A DNA stretch of 64,000 nucleotides from Chromohalobacter canadensis (GCF_034479555.1 NZ_CP140151.1:2790001-2854000); one strand, 5' to 3'; shown: positions 8,315-19,135, counted from the stretch's first letter. A program made the numbers and translations. The notes: generated by a model not told the origin, from the sequence alone.

Positions 8315-11011
8315 ATGCAGCATCACACGACCTGCCCCTATTGCGGCGTCGGTTGCGGCGTCACGGCAACCATCGAGGACGGCGTCATGACCGGCGTCGA
8401 AGGCGATCGGGACCACCCCGCCAACTATGGGCGGCTGTGCGTGAAGGGTTCGGCGTTGCATGAAACGCTGGGCGATCACGGACGCCTGCTCGCGCCACGC
8501 GTGGATGGGCGTGAGGTGAGTTGGGATGATGCGCTCGCTGAGGTGACGAATCGACTGGCAGCGGTGCGCGAACGTCACGGTGGTGAGGCGATTGCCGGGT
8601 ATCTCTCCGGACAGTTGCTGACCGAGGACTATTACGCCGCCAACAAGCTGTTCAAGGGCTTTCTGGGCTCGCCGCATCTGGATACCAATTCACGGCTCTG
8701 CATGGCCTCGGCGGTGGCGGGGTATAAGCGTGCCTTCGGGGCGGATGCCGTACCGTGCAATTACGAGGATCTGGAAGAGGCCGAGTTGGTGGTGCTGGTG
8801 GGCTCCAACCTGGCGTGGAATCATCCGGTGCTGTTTCAGCGTTTGCGCACCGCCAAGCAGCGCAACTCGTTGCTGCGCGTGGTGGTCATCGACCCGCGCG
8901 TGACCGATACCTGTGAGGTCGCCGATCTCTATCTGCCGCTCAAGCCGGGCAGCGACGCGCGGCTCTTCAATGGCTTGCTGGCCTTCATGGCTGACAAGGA
9001 CAAACTGGATGCGGTCTATCTGGAACGCCACACCCAAGGGCTAGACGATGCCTTGGCGGCGGCCCGTGACGAAGCGACGACGCTTGCGGGTATCTCCGGC
9101 GATTGCGAGTTGGATGCCGAGGCGCTGGAAACCTTCTACTACTGGTTCGCCTCGCAATTGCACGTGGTGACGCTGTATTCCCAGGGCGTCAATCAGTCCA
9201 CCAGCGGCACCGACAAGTGCAACGCCATCATCAATTGCCATCTGGCGGGCGGCAAGCTCGGCCTGCCGGGTGCTGGGCCGTTTTCGATCACCGGCCAGCC
9301 CAATGCCATGGGTGGGCGCGAGGTGGGTGGCCTGGCGAACCAGCTCGCCGCGCACATGGATTATCATACCCCGGGTGCCCAGGCGCTGGTCACGGAATTT
9401 TGGCATGCTCCTCATCTGCCGGAGGGGCCGGGGCTCAAGGCCGTCGAGCTATTCGAGGCCATCGAGCGTGGTGATATTCAGGCGCTGTGGATCATGGCCA
9501 CCAACCCCGTGGTCAGCCTGCCGGATGCCGACCAAGCCAAGCGCGCCTTGGCGAAATGCCCCTTGGTGATCGTCTCCGAATGCATGGCGGATACCGATAC
9601 CCTGGCGTATGCCGACATCGTGCTGCCGGCCAGTTCCTGGGCGGAGAAGGATGGCACCGTGACCAACTCCGAGCGGCGAATCTCGCGCCAGCGCGGCATG
9701 TTGCCGCCGCCCGGTGAGGCGCGTCACGACTGGTGGATCATCACCCAAGTCGCCAAGCATCTGGGGTATGAAGAAGCGTTCGAGTATTGCCACCCCCGCG
9801 ATATCTTCGTCGAACACGCGCGGCTTTCCGGCTATGCCAACCGGGCCGATGGGGTGCCGCGTCTGTTCGATATTTCCGCCCTGGCGGAGTTGGATCACGC
9901 CGCCTACGATGCGCTGGCGCCGCTCCAGTGGCCGGTGACGGCCGAGGTGCCGCGTGGCACCGCGCGCTTATTCGAGGATGGATGCTTTGCCACGCCGGAT
10001 GGACGCGCGCGCCTGGTCGCCGTGACGCCGCATGCGCCGCGCCAGGCCGTGAGTGCCGCGCACCCGTTGCGCCTCAACAGCGGACGCGTACGCGATCAAT
10101 GGCACACCATGACGCGGACGGGCCGTGCCCCGCGCTTGCTCAATCATCGCGCCGAGCCTTACGTCGACCTGCACCCCGATGATGCTAGAGCCGCCGGCGT
10201 CGCGGACGGCGCCCTGGCGCGGCTCCACAACGCCCACGGCGAAGCCCGGGTGCGGGCGCGCGTGGCGACGGCGCAGCGCCGGGGAGAAGCCTTCATGCCT
10301 ATCCACTGGAATGCGCAGTTCAGCAATGCTGGGCGCGTGGGCACGCTCTTTGCCGCGCATACCGACCCTGTCTCCGGACAGCCCGAAACCAAACATGGCG
10401 CCGTCGCGTTGGCACCGTTGGCCATCGCCGAGGAAGCGACGCTGCTGGTCGCGAGCGATAGTGGCGGGTTGTCCGAACGTGCGTCGCTCGCTTATTGGGC
10501 GCGCATGCCACTGCATCATGCCGAGCGCTGGCAACTGGCCAGCGATGCGGGCGCGTCATCGCATGACTGGCCGACCTGGTGCGCCGAACAGTTCGGGGTG
10601 GCGGCGACGCTATGGTGCGAGGACGCGACGAGTGGGCGCCTGCGCGCCGCAGGGCTTCGCGATGGGCGCCTGGTGTGGTGGTTGATGGTGGGGCCACCCA
10701 GCGAATTGCCGGGCTTGGCCTGGCTTGATGCACGCTTCGGCGATATCGCGCTGGATGCCGAGCAGCGTCGCCGCGTGTTGGCGGGATGCGCCTCCGGTGA
10801 GGCCGATACGGGGCCGGTGGTATGCAGTTGCCATCAGGTCGGTGCCACGTCGATCCGCGAGGCGATTCGCGGTGGCGATACCGATGTCGATGCGTTAGGC
10901 GCGCGCCTGGCGTGCGGGACCCAGTGCGGTTCCTGCATCCCCGAACTCAAATCATTGCTCGAAGAGGAGGTGGCGCATGCTGGGACTGATGAAGCGCTGG
11001 AAACGGCCTGA
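8315..11011 (+). CDS. nasA: Assimilatory nitrate reductase, catalytic subunit
   Basis: Cytoplasmic molybdenum-bisPGD enzyme reducing nitrate to nitrite. The 898 residues begin with a [4Fe-4S] motif, CPYCGVGCGV, whose fourth cysteine is in GRLCVKG, followed by the molybdopterin oxidoreductase core (TDTCEVADLYLPLKPGSD; SQGVNQSTSGTDKCNAI) and a molydopterin-dinucleotide-binding domain near residue 590 onward (LRLNSGRVRDQWHTMTRTG). A BFD-type [2Fe-2S] domain closes the protein (CSCHQVGATS, then CGTQCGSC). No signal peptide is present. The 3' end overlaps the siroheme methyltransferase gene by 35 bases, so the two are coupled. Confidence 0.95.
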   Translation: MQHHTTCPYCGVGCGVTATIEDGVMTGVEGDRDHPANYGRLCVKGSALHETLGDHGRLLAPRVDGREVSWDDALAEVTNRLAAVRERHGGEAIAGYLSGQLLTEDYYAANKLFKGFLGSPHLDTNSRLCMASAVAGYKRAFGADAVPCNYEDLEEAELVVLVGSNLAWNHPVLFQRLRTAKQRNSLLRVVVIDPRVTDTCEVADLYLPLKPGSDARLFNGLLAFMADKDKLDAVYLERHTQGLDDALAAARDEATTLAGISGDCELDAEALETFYYWFASQLHVVTLYSQGVNQSTSGTDKCNAIINCHLAGGKLGLPGAGPFSITGQPNAMGGREVGGLANQLAAHMDYHTPGAQALVTEFWHAPHLPEGPGLKAVELFEAIERGDIQALWIMATNPVVSLPDADQAKRALAKCPLVIVSECMADTDTLAYADIVLPASSWAEKDGTVTNSERRISRQRGMLPPPGEARHDWWIITQVAKHLGYEEAFEYCHPRDIFVEHARLSGYANRADGVPRLFDISALAELDHAAYDALAPLQWPVTAEVPRGTARLFEDGCFATPDGRARLVAVTPHAPRQAVSAAHPLRLNSGRVRDQWHTMTRTGRAPRLLNHRAEPYVDLHPDDARAAGVADGALARLHNAHGEARVRARVATAQRRGEAFMPIHWNAQFSNAGRVGTLFAAHTDPVSGQPETKHGAVALAPLAIAEEATLLVASDSGGLSERASLAYWARMPLHHAERWQLASDAGASSHDWPTWCAEQFGVAATLWCEDATSGRLRAAGLRDGRLVWWLMVGPPSELPGLAWLDARFGDIALDAEQRRRVLAGCASGEADTGPVVCSCHQVGATSIREAIRGGDTDVDALGARLACGTQCGSCIPELKSLLEEEVAHAGTDEALETA

Positions 11012-11897
11012 TACATCCATCGCAAGCGTGAGTGCCTTGCTGGCGAGTTGGTGGCCCGGCACGCGGGAAGACCGCAGCGGGGCTCCGCTCGCATACACAC
11101 CAGAGGTGGGCCGTGCCACGCGGCCCGGTCATGTTTATCTGGTGGGGGCAGGGGCAGGCAGTGCGGACCTGCTGACTCTGCGTGCCTGGCGTCTTCTTAC
11201 GCAAGCCGACGCCATCGTCTACGACCGCCTGATCGGCGATGACATCCTGGCGATGATTCCTCCCCAGCGTGAGCGTTACGATGTCGGCAAGGCGCGTGGG
11301 TATCACAGTGTGCCGCAGGCCGAGATCGGCGCCTTGCTGACACGGCTGGCGCGCGAAGGCAAGTCGGTGGTGCGGCTCAAGGGCGGCGATCCGGGAATCT
11401 TCGGCCGTATGGGCGAAGAACTCGCCGTGCTGGCCGAGGCGGGGCTGCCCACCGAGATCGTCCCCGGTATTACCGCCGCCTCCGCCACGGCTGCCAGTCT
11501 GGGCATGCCGCTCACCGACCGCGCCCATGCACAGCAGCTACGCCTGGTCACCGCCCAGCATTGCCGCGCCAGTGGCGAGCCAGACTGGTCCGCACTGGTG
11601 CGCCGCGACGAGACGCTGGTGTTCTACATGGGGCTCTCGAAGGTCATCGAGATCTGCCAAGGGCTACGCGATGCCGGCCTGCCCGATGACTGGCCGATCA
11701 TGCTCGCCGCCAATGCCTCTCTGCCCGAGCAGCAAACCTTGATCGGCACGCTCGGCGACATGCCCGACAAGCTCGCCGCCACGCCACTTCCCTCGCCGTG
11801 CCTGATCGTCGTGGGCAGCGTGGTGAAGATGGCCGGAGTGGTGCACCAAGCAGGCCGCGTTGCGAGAGAGGTATGTGATGAAAGTGTGGCGTTATGA
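10977..11897 (+). CDS. cobA: Uroporphyrinogen-III C-methyltransferase (siroheme synthesis)
   Basis: Methylates uroporphyrinogen III twice with S-adenosylmethionine to give precorrin-2, the siroheme precursor NirB needs. The 306 residues carry an N-terminal extension of about 45 residues before the SUMT domain. Motifs are VYLVGAGAGSADLLTLRAWR, VYDRLI, VRLKGGDPGIFGRMGEE, PGITAASATAASLGMPLTDR and VFYMGLSK. It lacks the Fe-chelatase/dehydrogenase part of full CysG, so another enzyme must finish siroheme. The start within nasA is supported by AGGAGG seven bases upstream. It is convergent with the toxin gene, eight bases away. Confidence 0.9.
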   Translation: MLGLMKRWKRPDTSIASVSALLASWWPGTREDRSGAPLAYTPEVGRATRPGHVYLVGAGAGSADLLTLRAWRLLTQADAIVYDRLIGDDILAMIPPQRERYDVGKARGYHSVPQAEIGALLTRLAREGKSVVRLKGGDPGIFGRMGEELAVLAEAGLPTEIVPGITAASATAASLGMPLTDRAHAQQLRLVTAQHCRASGEPDWSALVRRDETLVFYMGLSKVIEICQGLRDAGLPDDWPIMLAANASLPEQQTLIGTLGDMPDKLAATPLPSPCLIVVGSVVKMAGVVHQAGRVAREVCDESVAL

Positions 11898-11905
11898 CGG
11901 GCTTT

Positions 11906-12199
11906 TTAGAGCCTACCCAGCCAGTATTGCGGGCGTCGCCGGTCATGGGCGACTGCTAGGATCTGAACGCCGTCCACGGCTTCGCGATACACGATGGACA
12001 TGGGAAATCGGCGGAGGGGCGCTCTACGAATAGCGGGCTCAAGTGCGACTTGCCAAGCGTTTGGTGAGTCGTCAATCAAGTGGGCAAGGGCCTCGAATTC
12101 GATTATCAAGGCTTCCCCTAATCCTGGGATCTTGGACTCGTAGTAACCAATGGCCTCCAGAAATTCGGCTTCTGCCGCTGGGTGGAACGAATAACTCAT
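11906..12199 (-). CDS. ParE/RelE-family toxin
   Basis: A 97-residue protein of the ParE/RelE fold: SFHPAAEAEFLEAIGYYESKI at the N-terminus, and RRAPLRRFPMSIVYREAVDG then ILAVAHDRRRPQYW at the C-terminus. Members either block gyrase or cleave mRNA; which applies here cannot be read from sequence. The start overlaps the antitoxin stop by four bases (ATGA), as usual in such modules. Confidence 0.85.
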   Translation of the reverse strand: MSYSFHPAAEAEFLEAIGYYESKIPGLGEALIIEFEALAHLIDDSPNAWQVALEPAIRRAPLRRFPMSIVYREAVDGVQILAVAHDRRRPQYWLGRL

Positions 12200-12420
12200 C
12201 GGATCAGGGCGCGTGCCTTCCTCATGACGTCGTCACTGGATACTCTCTGAACCGAGCCACTATCCAGCTCTTCTGCCCGGCGTCGGGCTTCGAGCAGCCA
12301 GTCCGAGCGAAGCTCTTCTTCCGAAGGAGCCTCCAAGCTCAGGACCAATCGCTGTACCAGTCGTGCGCGTTCCTCTTTGGGCAAATGGAGCGCCTCGTCC
12401 TCGATTTTTTGGAGATCCAT
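12196..12420 (-). CDS. Addiction-module antitoxin
   Basis: A 74-residue acidic protein (MDLQKIEDEALHLPKEERAR) of the small addiction-module component family that pairs with ParE/RelE-type toxins; it neutralises the toxin encoded just downstream. The start has GGAAG upstream, and a longer reading (to 12480) lacks a ribosome site. The C-terminal part (VSSDDVMRKARALIR) is probably the toxin-wrapping tail. Confidence 0.8.
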   Translation of the reverse strand: MDLQKIEDEALHLPKEERARLVQRLVLSLEAPSEEELRSDWLLEARRRAEELDSGSVQRVSSDDVMRKARALIR

Positions 12421-12498
12421 GGGAACTTCCTTTCTGTTACGTATTCCAGAATTTTGGCATGGGAAACCGACAAGTGCCATGACCCCGGTGTCGAGTCT

Positions 12499-13434
12499 CT
12501 AACCGATCTCCCCCTGAAACCTGGCCGCCTCACTGAGCAGCCAGTCGATGAAGCGTTGGATCGCGGGCGGGGCCTGGCCGGTGGCGGGGAGGATCAGGTC
12601 GTAGGTGAACGGCGAATCGATTACGTGGCGATCACCGAAGGGCCGAACCAGTACGCCGCTGGCGAGGCGGTCGGCGACGACTGCCGGGTTGGCGAGCATG
12701 ATGCCGCGCCCGGCGATCGCTTGGTCGAGGGCCAGGCCGTAGAGGGAATACCGCTGCTGAATCGGCAGTGTCTTGCCCGGTAGCCCGGCGGCGTCGAACC
12801 AGTCTCGCCAGCCGGGGAAGTCGACGTTCTGTCGCGATTGCCAGACCACCTCGAGCAATGGATGGGCAAGCAGGTCGGCGGGCGTGTCGATGGGGGAGCG
12901 TTCAAGCAGGGCGGGAGAGCAGACGGGGAACAGCGAGTCTTCGAGGAGCCGCTTGCTCCTGACGCCGGGCCAGGGGCCGCGTCCGTAGCGCAGGGCGAGC
13001 CGTGCGCCGTCGCCGTGCCATATCGGGTCGCTCAGGTCCTGGTCTGCGTCCAAGGAGATCTCGACATGGCTTTCCTGCGCCTCGAAGTCTGCCAGGCGTG
13101 GGAGTAGCCAGAATTGAGTGAATGAGGGCGGGGCGCTGAGGGTCAGCGTGGTGGCCGCATGGGCACGTTCATGAACGGCTTGTACGCCGTTGGCGATGCG
13201 CGCCAGACCGGCATCGACATCCTCGGCCAGCAGGTGGCCGGCATCGGTTACGTGCACGCCGTTGGCATGACGCTCGAAAAGTGCCACGCCCAGCCGTTCT
13301 TCGAGTTGCTTGATTTGTCGGCTGACCGCGCCGGGAGTCACAGACAAACGCTCCGCTGCCGTTTTGAAGCTGCCAGCTCGTGCTGCTTCCGAGAAGGCAC
13401 GCAGTGCGTTGAGGGGCAGTCGCTCTATCTTCAT
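12499..13434 (-). CDS. LysR-family transcriptional regulator (GcvA-like)
   Basis: A 311-residue LysR protein with an N-terminal winged helix-turn-helix (PLNALRAFSEAARAGSFKTA, then SVTPGAVSRQIKQLEERLG) and an effector-binding domain resembling GcvA. The internal start MKIERLPLN gives normal family length; the reading upstream of it overlaps the EamA gene. The gene is divergent from the EamA-family exporter at 13532, with 97 bases between the starts, so it probably regulates that gene. Confidence 0.88.
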   Translation of the reverse strand: MKIERLPLNALRAFSEAARAGSFKTAAERLSVTPGAVSRQIKQLEERLGVALFERHANGVHVTDAGHLLAEDVDAGLARIANGVQAVHERAHAATTLTLSAPPSFTQFWLLPRLADFEAQESHVEISLDADQDLSDPIWHGDGARLALRYGRGPWPGVRSKRLLEDSLFPVCSPALLERSPIDTPADLLAHPLLEVVWQSRQNVDFPGWRDWFDAAGLPGKTLPIQQRYSLYGLALDQAIAGRGIMLANPAVVADRLASGVLVRPFGDRHVIDSPFTYDLILPATGQAPPAIQRFIDWLLSEAARFQGEIG

Positions 13435-13531
13435 GAGTTGAGTTTTCCTGAGCCTGAGGCTGCAGATTAATCGTTTGGATTGCAGCGCGGCAAATGCTCC
13501 ACTGAGTCTCGATTCAACGAAGGGTGGAAGC

Positions 13532-14476
13532 ATGAAGGAATCTTCCTTGGAGACTGTCGCGGCAAGGCCGGATGTGGCGTCGCCTCGATTGCGGCGTGGC
13601 CTGGATATGCCTGCCGGCATTGCGATGACCGGGTTTTGCCTGGTGCTGGGGCTGCAGCAGGTAGCCATCAAGGCCGTGGCCGACGATATCACGCCCTTGA
13701 GCCAGGTCGCGTTGCGCTCGCTGCTGGCGGGAGTGCTGGTGCTGATCATTGCGCGTATTCAGGGCATCGGCCTGGCGGCGTTCCGTGGCCGGCTGGGAGC
13801 GGGCATTCTGGTTGGCCTGGGCTTTGCGGGCGAGTTCGCTTTCGTCGCATGGGGGCTCAATTACACCCTGGCGTCGCATATGTCGGTGTTTTTGTACACG
13901 GCACCGGTGTTCGCTGCCCTGGGGTTGCATCTTTGGGTACCGGGCGAACAGCTGGCGCGACATCAATGGTGGGGAATCGGCGTGGCATTCGCGGGCATGC
14001 TGGTTGCTATGGCGCCTTCGGCCTCGCCCGGCGCGCCAGCCGGCGACATCCTCCTGGGTGACACCCTGGGTTTGCTGGCGGGATTGTCATGGGCCGCCAC
14101 TACCCTGGTGGTGCGTCGTTCCTCGCTCTCCGAGGCACCGCCCGTGCAAACGCTGACGTACCAGCTCTTGACCGCGGGCGCGCTGTTGTTGCCTATCACG
14201 TTGTGGTTGGGCGATTGGCAACACGTCACGTCCAGCGGCATGGCCCTAGCCAGCATGACCTTCCAGACGCTGGTCATCTCGTTCGGCGCCTTGCTCTTGT
14301 GGTTCGCCTTGCTGCGCCGTTACTGGGCCTCGCAACTGGGCGTGTTCTCGTTCTTGTCGCCGATCTTCGGCGTGCTGTTCGGAGCCGTGCTGCTCGATGA
14401 GCCCTTGACCGTGAACTTCGTGCTCGGCGGCGCAGCGATTCTTTCGGGCATCGTACTGGTCAGTCGCAAGGCTTGA
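13532..14476 (+). CDS. EamA/DMT-family transporter
   Basis: Inner-membrane protein of 314 residues with about ten hydrophobic segments in two homologous halves, as in drug/metabolite exporters of the EamA family. Recognisable features are GLQQVAIKAVADDITPLSQV in the first helix region and SFGALLLWFALLRRYWASQL with FLSPIFGVLFGAVLLDEPL at the end. The substrate is unknown. The start MKESSLETV follows a GAAGGGTGGAAG purine stretch. The 3' end overlaps the convergent LysR gene by 17 bases. Confidence 0.85.
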   Translation: MKESSLETVAARPDVASPRLRRGLDMPAGIAMTGFCLVLGLQQVAIKAVADDITPLSQVALRSLLAGVLVLIIARIQGIGLAAFRGRLGAGILVGLGFAGEFAFVAWGLNYTLASHMSVFLYTAPVFAALGLHLWVPGEQLARHQWWGIGVAFAGMLVAMAPSASPGAPAGDILLGDTLGLLAGLSWAATTLVVRRSSLSEAPPVQTLTYQLLTAGALLLPITLWLGDWQHVTSSGMALASMTFQTLVISFGALLLWFALLRRYWASQLGVFSFLSPIFGVLFGAVLLDEPLTVNFVLGGAAILSGIVLVSRKA

Positions 14477-15401
14477 TTGCAGGCGCCTGGATCAGGCGCC
14501 CCAACTCCTCGAGGTAGCTTTCCACGACCAGGTTGGGCGGCGCGCCCTTGCGGGTGATGGCGCTGTAGTGGGTCAGGTAATGCCAGCGTTCGGGATTCAA
14601 GGCACGCATGCGGCCGTCGCGCACCCAGCGCTCGGCATAGTGGGTCGGCAAGTAGCCGATATAGCGGCCGGACAGGATCAAGAAGGCGATGCCTTCGCGG
14701 TCGGTCGCCGAGGCGGCGGCCTTGAGCGGGGCATGGCACGCCTTGACCTCCGGCGTCTGTGCGTAGGCGGGCACCACGGCATCATGTACCGCGAGCCGCT
14801 CCTCGTCTATGTCCTCGGTGTCGAAGAGCGGATGATCGGCGGCGCAGTAGAGCCGCGACGCTTCCTCGTAGAGCGGCAGATACGCAAGACCCGGCAATGT
14901 CTTGAGCGCCGGGATCACGCCGGTATGCAAGCGACCGTCCAGCACGCCCAGCTCGATGTCGCTGGGCGGAATCATGCGGATATTGATGCGCACCTCGGGC
15001 CCCCGCGCCTTGAGCGCGCTGAGGGCATCGGTGATATACATCTCGGGCATGGTCACCAGGTTATCGGTGATGCCGATGCTGAGCTCGCCCTTGAGACGGG
15101 CATGCAAGCCATTGACGCGGGTTCGGAATCCCGCCACGGCCGTCTGTAGCTGGAGGGTGGCATCGTAGACCTCCGCGCCCTCGTCGGTGAGGGCGAAGCC
15201 GCCGCGTCCTCGCTGGCAGAGCCGCAGGCCGAGCCGTGTCTCCAGGTCGTTCATCGCCATGCTGATCGCCGCACGGCTGATGTTGAGTTCCACTTCGGCG
15301 GCGGAGAACCCGCCGCACTCCACGACCTTGCGGTAGATCCTCAGCAGACGCAGGTCGGCATCGCTCGGCTGCCCCATCAGGGTCTCGCTGCGGGAAGGCA
15401 T
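14460..15401 (-). CDS. LysR-family regulator, likely of beta-alanine catabolism
   Basis: A 313-residue LysR protein: helix-turn-helix around SAAEVELNISRAAISMAMND and an effector domain including ELSIGITDNLVTMPEMY. It is divergent from the beta-alanine:pyruvate transaminase gene, so control of transaminase and dehydrogenase is the natural reading. The start at 15401 (MPSRSETL) has AGGA nine bases upstream; starts at 15416 and 15431 are also possible. Confidence 0.82.
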   Translation of the reverse strand: MPSRSETLMGQPSDADLRLLRIYRKVVECGGFSAAEVELNISRAAISMAMNDLETRLGLRLCQRGRGGFALTDEGAEVYDATLQLQTAVAGFRTRVNGLHARLKGELSIGITDNLVTMPEMYITDALSALKARGPEVRINIRMIPPSDIELGVLDGRLHTGVIPALKTLPGLAYLPLYEEASRLYCAADHPLFDTEDIDEERLAVHDAVVPAYAQTPEVKACHAPLKAAASATDREGIAFLILSGRYIGYLPTHYAERWVRDGRMRALNPERWHYLTHYSAITRKGAPPNLVVESYLEELGRLIQAPAIKPCD

Positions 15402-15458
15402 GGCGGGATTCCTCATCTCGATGACGGACACCTGCGAGGATAGCCCTGTCAGTGCGTA

Positions 15459-15506
15459 AAGTTAACCAGTGGCTTTCATGAGATTCAGTATTTCTGGATT
15501 TAACTT
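15459..15506. promoter_or_regulatory. Inverted repeat in the LysR/transaminase intergenic region
   Basis: AAGTTAA (15459-15465) and TTAACTT (15500-15506) are inverted, 41 bases centre to centre, between the divergent regulator and transaminase genes. This is a candidate site for the adjacent LysR protein; the arms are short, so confidence is limited. Confidence 0.35.
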
Positions 15507-15570
15507 ATCGTCCGCCCCGCCTAGCTTTTCCGATAGAACAACTTATCACCGCCTATCGGCAGGAGAAGAC

Positions 15571-16914
15571 ATGTCGGATCGCGAGTTTCCGCATACGGCG
15601 GGTTTGAGCCCGGAACAGTTGGATGCCTACTGGATGCCGTATACCGGCAATCGTCAATTCAAGCGCGACCCGCGCCTCATCGTGGGCGCCAAGGGCAGCT
15701 ATCTTACCGATTCCCAGGGTCGCCAAGTCTTCGATGCGCTCTCGGGGCTGTGGACCTGCGGCGCGGGGCATTGCCGCCCCGAGATCACCGAGGCGGTCAG
15801 TCGCCAGCTTGGCGAATTGGATTACGCACCGGCCTTCCAGTACGGCCATCCCAAGGCCTTCGAACTGGCCCACCGGCTTCGGGAATTGACGCCTCAGGGC
15901 CTCGATCACGTGTTCTTCACCGGCTCCGGCTCGGAGAGTGCCGATACCTCGCTGAAGATAGCGCGTGCTTACTGGCGCAAGAAGGGCAAGCCGAGCAAGA
16001 CCAAGCTGATCGGGCGTGCCAAGGGGTATCACGGCGTCAACTTCGGTGGTTTCAGTCTGGGCGGCATCGGTGCCAATCGCACCGTGTTCGGCCAGGGCGT
16101 CGATGCCGACCACCTACCCCACACCCTGTTGAAGGAAAACGCCTTCACTCAGGGCATGCCCGAGCGGGGGGCCGAGCGCGCCGATGAGTTGCTGGAGCTG
16201 ATCGCGCTGCATGATGCCTCCAACATTGCGGCGGTGATCGTCGAGCCGCTGGCCGGCTCCGCTGGGGTGATTCCGCCGCCCAAAGGCTATCTCAAGCGCC
16301 TGCGCGAGATCTGCGATGCGCATGAAATCTTGCTCATCTTTGACGAGGTCATCACCGGCTTCGGGCGTATGGGATCGATGACCGGGGCCGAGGAGTTCGG
16401 CGTGGTGCCGGACCTTCTCAATGTCGCTAAGCAACTGACCAATGGTGCAGTGCCCATGGGGGCGGTGATCGTACAGGGCGAGATCTACCGGACGTTCATG
16501 GAGCAGGGCGGCCCCGACTATATGCTCGAGCTGCCTCACGGCTATACCTATTCGGGACACCCGGTGGCTTGTGCCGCCGCCTTGGCCGCACTGGATGTGC
16601 TCGAGAACGACCGCCTGATCGAGCGAGTCAAGGAAATGGCGCCGACCTTCGAAAATGCGCTGCATTCTCTCAAGGGGACGCGCTACATCAGCGACATCCG
16701 CAATTATGGTCTCGCCGGCGCCCTGCAGATCGAACCTTACCCCGGCGAGCCGGGGCGGCGTCCTTTCGAGATCGCCATGAAGTGCTGGGAAAAGGGCTAC
16801 TACGTGCGCTATGGCGGCGACACCATCCAGCTCGGCCTGCCGTTCATCGTCGAGCGCGAGGAGATCGATCGCCTCGTCAATGTGCTGGGCGACGCCATCG
16901 GCGAACTGGAATAA
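15571..16914 (+). CDS. Beta-alanine (omega-amino acid):pyruvate transaminase
   Basis: Class III PLP aminotransferase of 447 residues converting beta-alanine and pyruvate to malonate semialdehyde and alanine. Motifs: YWMPYTGNRQFKRDPR near the N-terminus, FFTGSGSESADTSLKIAR for cofactor phosphate binding, LIFDEVITGFGRMGS, and the Schiff-base lysine region PDLLNVAKQLTNGAVPMGAV. The start MSDREFPHT has AGGAGA ten bases upstream. A malonate-semialdehyde dehydrogenase gene follows, so the pair completes beta-alanine breakdown. Beta-alanine is also the end product of the uracil pathway at 35.6-40.7 kb. Confidence 0.92.
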   Translation: MSDREFPHTAGLSPEQLDAYWMPYTGNRQFKRDPRLIVGAKGSYLTDSQGRQVFDALSGLWTCGAGHCRPEITEAVSRQLGELDYAPAFQYGHPKAFELAHRLRELTPQGLDHVFFTGSGSESADTSLKIARAYWRKKGKPSKTKLIGRAKGYHGVNFGGFSLGGIGANRTVFGQGVDADHLPHTLLKENAFTQGMPERGAERADELLELIALHDASNIAAVIVEPLAGSAGVIPPPKGYLKRLREICDAHEILLIFDEVITGFGRMGSMTGAEEFGVVPDLLNVAKQLTNGAVPMGAVIVQGEIYRTFMEQGGPDYMLELPHGYTYSGHPVACAAALAALDVLENDRLIERVKEMAPTFENALHSLKGTRYISDIRNYGLAGALQIEPYPGEPGRRPFEIAMKCWEKGYYVRYGGDTIQLGLPFIVEREEIDRLVNVLGDAIGELE

Positions 16915-16965
16915 ATCAGACGACGCCTGTCGAGATGCGCGACGGGGATAAGGCGCAGCGAGGGT

Positions 16966-16987
16966 CATCCGTCATGGATGACGGATG
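16966..16987. repeat. Palindrome in transaminase-dehydrogenase gap
   Basis: CATCCGTCAT-GG-ATGACGGATG is a perfect ten-base-pair inverted repeat in the 183-base gap. It lacks a U-tract, so it is not an obvious terminator. It may belong to a dispersed repeat or stabilise the upstream mRNA. Confidence 0.45.
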
Positions 16988-17097
16988 TAGCGCCCAGGTA
17001 AAGGTTACAGCGCCCTCGCGAAGACTTGTCCACGGAAAGCGCATCGGAACGCCGGCACTCAAGCATTTCTCTTACGATTGCATTCAAGAGGTGACAC

Positions 17098-18588
<1,491 letters not shown>

Positions 18589-18593
18589 CCCTC

Positions 18594-18620
18594 AATGACC
18601 CCGTTTGAAACGGGGTCATT
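18594..18620. terminator. Shared terminator hairpin between mmsA and the GFA gene
   Basis: AATGACCCCGTTT and its complement AAACGGGGTCATT form an almost uninterrupted stem between two convergent genes. There is no clear U-run on either side. Confidence 0.55.
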
Positions 18621-18644
18621 GCTCTCCTTGGCTGGCAGCGACTC

Positions 18645-19076
18645 CTAGCTGTCGACACTGCCCGCGAATTGCGCGAAGACCTCGTCGCCGGTCAGGCGGA
18701 GAGTGTCGTTGGTGAAATCGTAGAAGCTCGGTTTTTCGTCGATGAAAATCTGTTGGCCGATGGTCCAGGGTTCGCCGGTATCCAGCAAACCGACGGGAAA
18801 GGCGTAGTGCTGGCCATTGGCGAGACGGTAGAAGAGGTGCGTGCCACACTGTCGGCAGAAGCCGCGTTCGGCCCAGTCCGAAGAAGCATAAACGCTGACG
18901 TTTTCCTCGCCCTTGAAAGTCATGGGTTCGTCGCTTTCGATGGCAAGCATTGGGCCGCCGCTCCAGGTTTGGCACATGCGACAGTGGCAGACACTCACGC
19001 CGTAACTGGCGAGCGACACGCGAATACTGACGGCGCCACACAGGCAGGTGCCTTGGCTCTCTTGGGATGCTGACAT
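18645..19076 (-). CDS. GFA-family zinc-binding protein
   Basis: A 143-residue protein of the glutathione-dependent formaldehyde-activating (GFA/CENP-V) fold. The zinc cysteines are visible as CLCG, CHCRMC and CRQCG, with GTHLFYRLANG after the last. Most bacterial members are annotated from fold alone, and the true substrate is unknown. It is convergent with mmsA and stands as a single gene. Confidence 0.82.
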   Translation of the reverse strand: MSASQESQGTCLCGAVSIRVSLASYGVSVCHCRMCQTWSGGPMLAIESDEPMTFKGEENVSVYASSDWAERGFCRQCGTHLFYRLANGQHYAFPVGLLDTGEPWTIGQQIFIDEKPSFYDFTNDTLRLTGDEVFAQFAGSVDS

Positions 19077-19135
19077 GGTGGGCTCCTTCGAGTGAGAGAT
19101 AATAAAGACCGGTAATGTCGTCAGGAATGGGGGAG

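Noticed and set aside
13435..13749. Upstream extension of the LysR frame ending at 12499
   Set aside because: It overlaps the EamA gene on the other strand and precedes a standard LysR helix-turn-helix start.
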